Part shown: positions 1-9,974 of the stretch, in pieces
How the letters are laid out: every line of letters begins with the position of its first letter
Position numbering within the stretch: the first letter of the stretch is position 1
Assembly: GCA_036186865.1 (NCBI GenBank)
Contig: AP025053.1
Location: 12,317,433-12,381,432, forward strand
Direction of reading: 5' to 3'
Length of the DNA stretch: 64,000 bases
Origin: Eustoma russellianum
Lineage: Eukaryota > Streptophyta > Magnoliopsida > Gentianales > Gentianaceae
Translations under genes and position numbers: made by a program
The notes under the pieces: model-generated
Databases searched by the model: none
The model's input: the letters and a program-made list of their open reading frames with translations, nothing else
Told to the model about the DNA's origin: nothing

Positions 1-52
1 TGGCAGTGAAATAATAAATGATAACATATGGAATAACCAATCGCGTACCCGA

Positions 53-83
53 GTCGCCCTGGCTGAATTCAAGCCAAGGCGAC
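53..83 (-). other. 3'-UTR stem-loop, LINE A, distal copy
   Basis: 12-bp stem 53-64 with 72-83. In the sense (minus) strand one pair is a U-G wobble, so the stem is complete as RNA. It is followed in sense by GGTACGC. The same stem is found in LINE B at 8007-8034. Confidence 0.7.
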
Positions 84-290
84 TATAGCTTTTGTCTGCC
101 CCCGATTATTACATTCCGGTGGTACTGGCATGAGTCTTTGTGGCTTGTGAATTTCCTCGCCAATGATATGTGCATTGTCGCCAACCATAACAAATGATAC
201 ACAGATGTTAGATAAAAGGATGCATAGTAAACGAGTACTCTGAGCGGCACAGATATAATGAAACAACAGATACAAAGAAAACACACCAGC

Positions 291-318
291 GTTGCCTGTG
301 TGCTTAAACACAAGCAAC
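291..318 (-). other. 3'-UTR stem-loop, LINE A, proximal copy
   Basis: 11-bp stem 291-301 with 308-318, including one U-G wobble in the sense strand, followed in sense by GGTGTGT. It lies about 240 nt from the other LINE A hairpin. LINE B shows the same order and spacing. Confidence 0.65.
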
Positions 319-355
319 GACAAGGGAATATAGTTGGTGTAGTGTTCGACATTTG

Positions 356-2400
356 TCAATGACGAAAGGACGGCAGCTGAAGATCCATGAGTAAAGCTCC
401 ACGAACTTCACATGGAAGTGATTGATTGGAGATACAAGTCCGTAGACCCGCCGTTCTGTAACCATGTCGTGCTAATCTGTGCGCTGTAGAGTTCGCTTCC
501 CGGGGGCAATATTGCAGGGTTGTATGGTTGAGGCTGAGAAAATGTTTAGCACGCGCTATCTCCGTGGATAATAATCCTGTAATAGACCGAGTTTCCGCCA
601 GTAGTGCCACCATCATTTGGCAATCAGTTTCTATGATAATGCTGTCATATTGGTGTGCGTAATAGATCAGTGCTTATGTCATTGTTTGCAGTTCCGCTCA
701 CATGGGAGTCACCAAAGGTAGTGCAAAGCAAATAGCCGATATGAATTGACCACGGGCCGATCTTAAAATCGCTGCTCCTGCTGCTAGTCTTTGTCCTACT
801 GATGCATCAATATTTAGTTTTAGCTTTCCAGATGGTGGAAATTGCCAACGGACAATTGTCAGTCGCCTTCATCGGATGGGTGGCGAATATTGCTGTTGAA
901 CCAGGTGAGGTATAGACATTGAAAATTTTTTGCCACTCACTGCAGCGCACCATGTGTAGATAGCAGTCTTTACCTTTCTTTATAGTCGTTCAAGGCTGAA
1001 ATGCTCTTCCCCAAATCTACATGCAGCGTATGATTTCCATATCTCCCAAGTCACAATCGACGGCACAATTACTCATAGTTGGCCTCTCATAGTTCTCGAC
1101 GAAGAAGCGTTCCACCAACGTAGTAGATGCGCTTTTATTGTGCGCGATTGTGGCATACGACCTAAGAATGTGATTGACATATCTACCCAAAGCGGCCTTA
1201 TTTTTGAACACTGTAGAAAGACATGGTCCTGATGATCGTGTTGATGCCGACAAAATATACATTGAGATGGCATTGATGTGAGCCAGTAGCATAAATTATT
1301 TACCATCGGAAGTGAGTTATTCCATAATCGCCATAAGAATATTTTTTGTGCTGGATGAGAGGATTTCCATCAGATGTAACGTGACTCAACTTTGTTTGTG
1401 TCTTGGCCAGCGACTAGTGAGTAGGCGGACCGTATTGAGAATCGGCCATGCGCATCCGGTATCCAGTGGATCATATCATGTATCTGAGTCGTATGCAACT
1501 CCATATATGCATTGATTTTACATATCCGCTTCCATGTTGATGAGTCATAAATATGTGAATATGTGGAGGAACGTTGGCCGTATGTAGCTCTGATGAATTC
1601 CGACCATAGCGTATTTGAATGGAAGTATTTCCACCAAAGTTGACAATCATATGCTTTTTGAACACTTGAAAGGCTTCGAATTCCAAGTCCACCAAATTCA
1701 ACATGACGACATACTGAGGGCCAAGATTGCCAGTGATGCCTTCCTTTCCAGAGAAAAACTGCCATTTTGCGATTTAGGATACTAATCGCCTCTTTTGGGA
1801 GCTTGGAGCTGGCTATGAGATGAGTTGGAATCGTGTTGAGCACATATTTGATAAGAACAAGTCGACCCGCCATTGAAAGTAATTTCGTCAACCATGCAGA
1901 CAGCTTAGCATCGAAGTGATTAAGTAGGGGAATACAGTACCTGGTTTTTTTGATTCTCTTGTACAAATATGATCCTAAATATTTAATAGGCAATGATGTT
2001 GACTGCATGCCCAAAGCTTGTAATGCATTATTGGATGAAACTCCTTGTCCCATCACAAACTGACTTTTATTGTAGTTTACCAGTTGTCCCGACGCCTTCT
2101 GGTATGTGTCCAGAAATTTCCGAAACCTGCTTAAGTTACGCTGAGCACCGTTTAAGAAAATCAATAAATCATCCGCAAAGCCCAAATGCGAGACACATTG
2201 CACGCGGCCTGTGTTGAATCCAGAAATAACCCCCGTCTGAAAGAGATGTTTGGGACCTCTTGAGAATCCCTCAGAAGACAATATAAATAACAACGGCGAT
2301 AAAGGATCACCCTGTTTTACTCCTTGTCCAAGAGCTAAAGAATCCGTCAAGCTACCATTTAAAAGAATAGAGCAGTGGGTCACGCTTAAATTGTTTATTC

Positions 2401-2404
<4 letters not shown>
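356..2404 (-). pseudogene. ORF2 remnant of LINE A (RT, zf-RVT, RNase H)
   Basis: The longest open stretch (about 2383 to 1370) carries the RT motifs GVKQGDPLSPLLF and FADD. A second piece (about 1306 to 1073) has the CIFC...H zinc-binding region that follows RT in plant LINEs. The RNase H part (about 843 to 356) shows NIDA, IETDC and the terminal REAN..AHRLARHG motif. It is a pseudogene: the frame changes between RT and the zinc region, there are in-frame stops in RNase H (one next to the AEL motif), and the 5' end is cut at the TA tract. In life the protein would nick target DNA and reverse-transcribe the LINE RNA. The RNase H third acidic residue (ETDC) is kept here, unlike in LINEs B, C and E. 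Confidence 0.88.

Positions 2405-2443
<39 letters not shown>
2405..2443. repeat. (TA)n microsatellite between LINE A and LINE B
   Basis: Pure alternating TA of about 39 bp. Both neighbouring LINEs have their 5' ends on it, in opposite orientation. Confidence 0.97.
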
Positions 2444-2446
<3 letters not shown>

Positions 2447-2557
2447 AAAACGATGCTGCCCACCCTAGCATGCTCTCTCCAATGGCGTCCGGCGTAACCG
2501 CCGCCGCCATCCCTCGCGACCTCCGTCAACCATTTTTCTGCCTGCAACCGCCATTTA

Positions 2558-3887
2558 ATGGCATCTTCATCAACCACAGTTCCATCACCAACGGTGGCAG
2601 CCCCCGTTGCGATACATTCACTGAAACGATCCTTTGCATCGTTGTTCCATACGTCAAAACCAATAAAACCTAAAGAAATCCAAAAATATAAGGGCAGTCC
2701 AATGATCTCCTTCACTGATGATGAAATCCACTCGCTAGCAGCCGCATATCGGTTTACATTGGTGGGTACTTTTTGGTACGGCCGCCCACCCCTAGCAACG
2801 ATCCGCTCCACCATTGATAGAATTGGATTCGTGGGATCAGTAAAGGTGGGGCTTTTGGATTCTACGCACATTGTTCTCCATTTTGATCAAGAGCAAGATT
2901 ACATCCGCCGTTTTCTAGAAGAGGCTGGATCATTTCTGGCAAGAAGATGCGAATAACGAAATGGACACCGGATTACGACCCTGCGATCGAAGTACCAATT
3001 GTTCCAATATGGGTCTCATTCTCGGGTCTTCCCATACACATGCATCGTAAAGATGCTCTCTTTCAAGTGGCAACCATGTTGGGAGAACCGCTAAAACTAG
3101 ATACTGCCACTGCCACAATGTATCGCCCATCGGTTGCACGAGTGTGCATAGAACTGGACGTTTACAAAGAACTACATCGTCGGGTATTCATCCAGACATC
3201 CTCACGTGTTATAATGCAGAGGGTTGAATATGAGGATTTGCAAAAATATTGTGAAAAATGTTTTCGTTTGGGGCATGTAGCTGCTGAGTGTGGCGAAAAC
3301 CCTAACCAGCATACAATCGCAGTTGATAAACCAGCGGAGCCTTCCAAGCCAATTTCAACGGAAAAACACAAAAAGCAGCACTGGACACCGAAAAAGATGG
3401 GGCCTTTGGTTGATATACCTCAAAATGAAGATCCAGCTCCACAAGCAGATACCGAGTTGCTCCATTTGCAGGCCATAGCAACACTACATGACACAGTGAT
3501 CCCGCCGTCCCAGACATGGCTGCAGCCACAGAGATTTCAGATGTCCAGGACATCTCTAGACTAAAAGGAGTGGATGATTGTATAGTGGGGGATATCCCAG
3601 GAAAAATAATATCGAATTCCCATTTGGATAATGAATTAGAACCCCAAGAGCATGGGGACAGACTCGATGAATTAGACCAGAGCTGTACTGAGAACATAAC
3701 TCATATGATGGAAGCCACTTATGTTGATGCTCTTTCAGCGGAACGTGAGCAGATTATTCCACCTGATCCACAGCCCTCTCAGGGTCCAAGGCTTTTACGA
3801 CGGAAACTTGATAAACCAACGTCTCCATGTTTAACAAGGTTACGTGCCGCTCACCTCTCTAATTCTTCTGATGATATTTCACAATGA
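2558..3887 (+). pseudogene. ORF1 of LINE B (DUF4283-like domain, CCHC zinc knuckle)
   Basis: Three consecutive frames make up one ORF1-type protein. The N-terminal part holds the DUF4283-like region (ISFTDDEI, LVGTFWYGRPPLATI, MRITKWTPDYDP, IPIWVSFSGLPIH). It is followed by a knuckle CEKCFRLGHVAAEC that fits CX2CX4HX4C, then a low-complexity tail ending in a conserved DISRLKGVDD box and an LLRRK segment. This family is the nucleic-acid-binding partner of ORF2 in plant L1 RNPs. Frameshifts near 2950 and 3520 break it. The upstream ATG at 2470 opens an overlapping frame (2470-2673) that could act as a uORF; the ORF1 start is taken at 2558 by comparison with the other LINE copies. Confidence 0.85.
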
Positions 3888-6800
3888 AGATACTCTTATG
3901 GAATGGTCGTGGTATTCGTACATCGTTTAATCGATTGTTGTCAATAACCCGAAAATATAATTTGCATGCTTTACTAATCATCGAACCAAAACTTCGACCC
4001 TCAGCATTATAATCTTATCAATTGCAACTAGGTTTCTTAAAATCTAAATCAGTATGTAATGATCAAATATGGTTTTTTTTGGAAGGAATCAGTCTTGATT
4101 TATGAAGCAGATCAGCATGTCCAACAACATCATTCAATCAAATTTCAGTGGCTCACCACAGGAGATAGCTTCTGGATGACGGCTGCATATGGTCGACATT
4201 CAATATTAGAGCGAAGAATATTATGGGCAGAACTGGAACAGTTTCATGCGCAAAACACACTGCCATGGATAATTGGGGGAGACTTCAATAGATTTAGAAT
4301 ATTAGACGAGCATCGCGGTAGATCACAGCCTTCGCTGCGCACTCTGCAGGATTTCAATGACTTTGTCCAACATTGTCATTTACAGGAAGTTCCTTATCAA
4401 GGTTCACGATTCACTTGGTCAGATGGACGAGGTCTAGGACGAGTATGGCGACGTCTGGATCGTTTTCTGACATCATTATCCTATTTTGATTTATTTACAA
4501 TCACAAATGTTCAACATCTATCGAGGGCTACTTCGGATCATGCTCCACTACTATTGATAAGTGATATAGAAGGTCCCCATGCTCCGTCGGCTTTCTGCTA
4601 TCTTGATGTTTGGGAAACTCATTCTGACTTTGTTGATTACGTCTCACATAGATGGCAGTCATATCCAACTATTGGGGGAATGTGGGGACTCCATAAAAAA
4701 TTGTCTTTACTGCGGCGTGATTTAAAACAGTGGAATAAGGATACATTTGGCAATATATTTGACGTCGTAACCCATGCTGAAACATTGGTGAAATCTGCAG
4801 AAATCCAGCATGATGAGATGCCAACGGACGCCACGCGCTCCATATATCATCAAAGAATTGCGGAGCTCAAATTAGCACAAAATCGAGCCTGTCTTTTCTG
4901 GAAACAGAAAGCAAATAATAAGTGGTGGAAAGAAGGCGACGCTAACACTTCCTTTTTCCATCAGACGGTAAAAGGGAAACGATGCAGACAAAATATTCGC
5001 CGTATTTTGACGTCGGATGGGTCTGAGTGCATAGAGCCGCATGAAATAGCAGCTGAAGCCATTAGATACTTCTCGAGCTCATTTGCAGAAGAGCCAGTCA
5101 CAGATTGTGATGACTTATTATAATATATAGCTTCTTTGATTGATTCGGAGGATAATAACATGCTAGCAGCCATTCCGTCGCTAGCAGAGGTGACTACGAC
5201 GGTTTGGGATCTAAGTCCCACAAGTGCAGCGGGTCCAGCTAATTATCCAGGGTCATTTTATCGAAAATTTTGGCACGTAATACAACATGACGTTCACAAG
5301 GCTGTCCAAGAATTCTACTTAGGCATCCGAATGCCAAGGCCTACAGCTGCGGCTACAATTATCTTAATACCAAAAATGGCCAACCCGCAAAAAATTGCAG
5401 ATTATCGACCCATATGCCTCACAAATTTTATCTCTAAGGTCATTACGAGACTGCTAACATCTAGACTTGCCACACTTCTTCCAAAATTGATCTCTCTGGA
5501 GCAAGCAGGATTCATGAAGGGTCGCGGAATAACAGGGCAGTGTTGATGGCAAAAGAAATGGTTCATGTCCTTCATAAACATACGAGAGGAGGCCAAATTA
5601 TTGTTAAGCTAGACATGGCTAAAGCGTTTGACCGTGTAAGTTGGCAATATTTGCAACAATTATTACAGAAAATGGGCATGAATGATCGCTTGATCCGAAT
5701 CTTAATTAACAATTTGAGTGCAACCAACTGCTCTATTCTTCTCAACGGTACATTGACGGATTCTTTTAAGCTCGAGCGAGGTGTAAAACAAGGAGATCCT
5801 CTATCACCGCTGCTATTTATATTATCCTCTGAAGGCTTCTCAAGAGGTCTTAAACATTTATTTCAGACAGGGTCTATTATGGGTTTCAAAACAGGCCGTA
5901 TACAATGTGTATCAAATTTGGGTTTCGCTGATGATCTATTAATTTTCTTAAATGGTGCTGCGCGTAATCTACACAACTTTCGGAAATTCCTAGACACATA
6001 TCAGAAGGCGTCGGGTCAACTGGTGAACTACAACAAGAGTAAATTTGTGATGAGCCAAGGAGTTTCCCCCAACAATGCGCTGCACACTCTCGGTATGCGA
6101 TCCACTTCACTGCCAATTAAATATTTAGGCTCATATTTGTATAAGGGAATCAACAAAGCCAGGTATTGTACCCCCTTGCTTGCTCATTTCGATGCCAAAT
6201 TAACTGCTTGGTCTACAAAATTGCTTTCAATGGCGGGCCGCCTTGTACTAATCAAACACGTTCTTAGCACCATACCAACACATCTCATAGCCAGCTCCAA
6301 GCTACCAAAGGGCGTGATTAATATTCTTAATCGAAAAATGGCTCCCTTTCTTTGGAAGGGAAGACATCATTGGCAATCTTGGCCTGCAGTTTGTTTTGGG
6401 GTTGACTTTGGTGGCCTAGGAATTCGAAGCTTAGCTAATATTCAAAAGTCATATGATTGTCAACTTTGGTGGAATTTCTTTCATTCAAATACCTTATGGG
6501 CTGCATTCACCAAGGCCAAGTACGGGCAACGCTCTTCCATATATTCGCACATTTATGATTCATCAACATGGAAGCAAATATGCAAAATCAATAGCTATAT
6601 GGAGCTGCATACTACTGGGACACGTGATATGCTCCACTGCGCGCAGATGCACACGGGCAATTTTCTATCCGTTCGGCCTATTCATTAATCGCCGATCATG
6701 ACTCACGCAAAGCCAAAACACGTTACATTTGGTGGAACACCGCCCATCCAGGACAAAAAATCTTCCTTTGGCGACTATTGAATAACTCATTACCCTTGGT

Positions 6801-7727
6801 TAACAATTTACGCTGCTGGCTTACATCGCTGCCATCTCAATGTATATTTTGTCGGCAACATCATGATCATCAAGACCACATATTCTTACATTGTTCGGAA
6901 ATACGGCCTCTTTGGGTGGAGATGGCAATTACATTTTCGGGACCAATACCGCACTCGCGCACAATCAAAGCACATCTCTTGCGTTGGTGGAACACTTCTT
7001 CATCGAGACATATGATGGGACAACTCCGAGCAATCTTGCCGTCGTTAGTGACTTGGGAGATATGGAAATCTTATGCCGCATGTAGATTTGGGGAAGAGCA
7101 ATTTAATCGAGATAGAATACATACCAGAGTTAAGTCCGCAATGTATACTTGGTGCACCACAGTGAAAGATAAAAAGTTTGCCACGTCTATACCTCATCTT
7201 CTCCACCAGCATTATTCGCCGCCAATCCGAGCAAGACGAGTAACAATTGTCCGATGGCAATTACCGCCCTCTGGAAAGCTTAAATTAAATATCGATGCAG
7301 ATTGGTCAGAGATTTACTGCAGGAGCAGCTATACTGAGAAATTCCAATGGGTGCCTCATATCAGCTATTTGCTTTGCTCTATCGTTGGTGCCTCCTTTGC
7401 GAGCGGAATTGCAAGCCATGACATATGCACTAATCTACTACGCACAACAATATGAAGGCATTATACTAGAAACAAACTGCCAAGCGATGGTAGCTCTTTT
7501 GGCAGATGAACATTCGATCACAGGCGACCAGGGCCAAGCGATTCCTCAGCCTCAACAATTCAATCCTACAATACTGCCCCTGGGAATCAAATGTTTCAGC
7601 ACATAGGTTAGCACGATATGGTTTCAGCACGGCGGGACTCAGGACGTACCTATCCAATCAAGCATTGCCATGTGAAGTTCGTGGAGCTTTAATCATAGAT
7701 CTTCAACTGCCGGCTTTTCGACATTGA
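3884..7727 (+). pseudogene. ORF2 of LINE B (endonuclease, RT, zf-RVT, RNase H)
   Basis: It starts MKILLWN at an ATG that overlaps the ORF1 stop as ATGA (3884-3887). Visible parts in order: APE-type endonuclease (IIEPKL, WIIGGDFN, SDHAPL), RT (ADYRPICLTNF, KLDMAKAFDRVSW, GVKQGDPLSPLLF, FADD), zinc region CIFC..H..DHIFLHC, and RNase H (KLNIDA, ILETNC, AHRLARYG). Breaks include a stop near 4010, a TAA at 5121 where related copies have Gln, and frameshifts near 4050, 5541, 6690, 7290 and 7510. The RNase H third acidic position is Asn (ETNC) instead of Asp. Confidence 0.88.
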
Positions 7728-7762
7728 TATGTGGGACGGTACATTGGCTTTATCCTCTGGTC

Positions 7763-7790
7763 GTTTCCTGTGTTTCTGCACATAGGCAAC
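7763..7790 (+). other. 3'-UTR stem-loop, LINE B, proximal copy (degenerate)
   Basis: 11-bp arms 7763-7773 and 7780-7790 with one mismatch and one G-U pair, followed by GGTGCGT. Position and order match the proximal hairpin of LINE A. Confidence 0.5.
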
Positions 7791-8006
7791 ACTGGTGCGT
7801 TTATCTCCTAAATGTTATTTCACTATGTGTATGCCGCATCAAGTTCTCGTCTCCTATTCATCTCTTTATCTAATATCTGTGTTCATTTTTCTATGGTTGC
7901 CAACAATGAGCATCATATGGACGCGACAAACTGCACTGGCCAGACAAATCACGCGAATGCATGTCACCGCCAGAAAAGGCTTAATCAGAATCAAGCAGAA
8001 GCTGTC

Positions 8007-8034
8007 GTCGCCTTGGCTTGGGAGCCAGGGCGAC
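8007..8034 (+). other. 3'-UTR stem-loop, LINE B, distal copy
   Basis: 12-bp stem (8007-8018 with 8023-8034, one U-G pair) and a tetraloop, followed by GGTACGC. Same stem as LINE A 53-83, with a different loop. Confidence 0.72.
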
Positions 8035-8252
8035 TTGGGTACGCATTTGGATATTCTATATGCTATCTTATCACATTTCATTGCTATTGTGATAACTGCT
8101 CCCTTGTTCTTTTGTGAGGTACACAACAACATGGCCCCATCATATGCTGCATCTACAACACCAGGACATTGCCGAATCATCTAGGACTTTGGCGACTTAT
8201 ATTATGCTGCAACTGCGTCGACCACTACATGCATTAGTATCCATGACAGACG

Positions 8253-8355
8253 TATAAATATGTACGCTTTTTCCTTGGCTAAGGTTTTATCCACAAGGGT
8301 GGTTTTTCTTGGCAAGGTTTTAATGCGGCATATCATATACGACTGGAGATACACC
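8253..8355 (+). other. Conserved 3'-UTR block in LINE B
   Basis: A 103-nt segment that differs at only about 3 positions from 48841-48943 (reverse strand) in LINE G, and is also close to 54785-54871 in LINE H. It contains AAGGTTTTATCCACAAGGG and GGCAAGGTTTTAATGCGG. The coding regions of B and G are much less alike. Confidence 0.85.
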
Positions 8356-8467
8356 ATTATACGTTCACTATTTCACTTGTTCTCCTATGATGATGTTCGT
8401 ACTTTACGATTGTAATATGGTTTTCCTCCGCCATAAGTGAGGGTTTAATAAAATATATACTTTGGCT

Positions 8468-8471
<4 letters not shown>

Positions 8472-8523
<52 letters not shown>
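8472..8523. repeat. (TA)n microsatellite between LINE B and LINE C
   Basis: Pure alternating TA of about 52 bp, directly after the 3' end of LINE B and directly before the 5' end of LINE C. Confidence 0.97.
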
Positions 8524-8525
<2 letters not shown>

Positions 8526-8659
8526 GGCAATGCCCTTCTTCTTCGTTGAGACGCCCGGCGGCGGCGGTAGGCTACGCCTTCCGCTGCCTATCTCTGCTAC
8601 CCGATCAATTCTACAACATTATTGACTATACCCTTTTCTTCTCTGCACCTGGCTCTACA

Positions 8660-9974
8660 ATGTCAGATACACAGCCACCCAAAAGCCCGGTGATCTCGAA
8701 TCGCACAGTTCCGGTGCCGCATAAATCTTACGCATCGTTGTTTCAGACAGCGTCAACACCGATCGCGCCAAAACAAATACAGCGTTTCAAAGACAGCCCA
8801 ATGATCATATTCACAGATGAGGAAATACATTCTTTGGTTGCACCTTTCCGTTTTACGCTGGTGGGCACATTTTGGTATGGCCATCCCCTTCTTGCAACTC
8901 TCCGTTCCGCCATTGATCGAAGAGGTTTTAGTGGATGAGTAAAGGTAGGTCTTCTTGATAGCACCCATATGATTATTCTTTTTGATCAAGAACAAGACTA
9001 CTTGCGCTGCTTCTCTCGACAAAGTTGGACGATATCGGACAAATATATGAGAGTTACGAAATGGACGCTGGATTATGATCCGGCTATTAAAATTCCCATT
9101 GTTCCTGTATGGGTGTCTTTCCCAGGTCTTCCAATTCATATCATCGAAAAGATGCCCTTTTCAGATTGCTAATATGATTGGAACCCCCATGAAACTTGAT
9201 GCGGCTACAACAAACACAGCCAGGCTTTCTGTTGCATGCATATGTGTGGAATTGGATGTCTCTAAGGAATTTCCACAACGTGTATATATTCAAGGACTAA
9301 ATAAGGTCACCATGCAGTAAGTCGCGTATGAAAATCTTCCGTCATACTGTACTGATTGTCTCAGGTTATGTCACGTACTATCTGATTGTGGAAAACCTAC
9401 AAATGATTTGTCTCCCCCACCATCGGACCACCAACGACGTTATGAGGATGACAAAAAGCAACGATGGACTCCTAAAAAAGTACATCCTACTCAAAACACC
9501 ATGTCAGCAAATGTTGCAGCATCTACAGAATTGCAGTTGCCGCAAGTGCCGTTGAGTATGACTGCTCCTAAAGAAGTTGATTTGCAGGCCTCCCCAGATC
9601 TCTGTGCACTGGATTCAGTGGCTGATACGCCCGATATCACGAGATTGCGTGGAGTAGATGATTGCATTGTGGGAGACCTTCCCATGCAACCTGATATCGC
9701 TGCACACTCAGATACTGAAGTGGTTATTCCTCTAAATGTAAGCCAATTGGATGATCAGGACAAAAGTTTATATGATGCAATGGCTAATATATTTCAATCG
9801 ACATATATTGATGCAACTCGTTTGATTGCAATCACTATGGATGCATCCACGGCGCCATACGAACCTCCCCCAAGAATTCTGCGACGTGGTCAACAGACCA
9901 ATCCATCAACTTCCCGCGTCACAAAGTCACGTTCATCGCAACTCTCGAGCTCATTAGACAATTTATCTCAATGA
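8660..9974 (+). pseudogene. ORF1 of LINE C (DUF4283-like, CCHC)
   Basis: Starts MSDTQPPKSP at 8660; the open frame upstream is only TA repeat and UTR. The DUF4283-like region (MIIFTDEEIHSL, LVGTFWYGHPLLATL, VTKWTLDYDP, VPVWVSFPGLPIH) is broken by a TGA at 8936 and by frameshifts near 9150 and 9320. The zinc knuckle (about 9346-9390) reads CTDCLRLCHVLSDC: the CCHC ligands are kept, but Gly before His is Cys. The tail has the conserved DITRLRGVDD box and an ILRRG segment. The stop at 9972 overlaps the ORF2 ATG. Confidence 0.83.

Larger units (their letters stand above)
1..2404 (-). mobile_element. LINE A, 5'-truncated L1-type retrotransposon with RNase H domain
   Basis: Minus-strand non-LTR element. 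Its 3' UTR runs off the left edge, and its 5' junction falls inside the reverse transcriptase exactly at a (TA)n tract. Going leftward the order is RT palm, zf-RVT zinc-binding region, RNase H and 3' UTR, the usual order in plant L1 elements whose ORF2 has a C-terminal RNase H. It lies head-to-head with LINE B across the TA tract. There is no endonuclease and no ORF1, as expected for incomplete reverse transcription. Confidence 0.9.
2444..8471 (+). mobile_element. LINE B, full-length but decayed L1-type element
   Basis: About 6.0 kb, bounded on both sides by (TA)n. A GCC-rich 5' UTR (about 2444-2557) is followed by ORF1 (2558-3887), ORF2 (3884-7727) and a 3' UTR of about 740 nt ending in CTCCGCCATAAGTGAGGG and a short A-rich end. 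No separate TSD can be recognised because both flanks are TA repeat. Frameshifts and stops in both ORFs make it inactive. Confidence 0.92.

Noticed and set aside
2404..2871. 155-codon minus-strand frame over the 5' end of LINE B
   Set aside because: It is antisense to ORF1 of LINE B and ends in translated TA repeat (YIYIYI).
8472..8523. (TA)n read as the 3' tail of LINE B rather than target sequence
   Set aside because: Cannot be excluded for B alone, but LINE E has a non-repeat TSD followed by (AT)n, and G and I sit in TA tracts of a gypsy LTR, so pre-existing target repeats explain more of the data.
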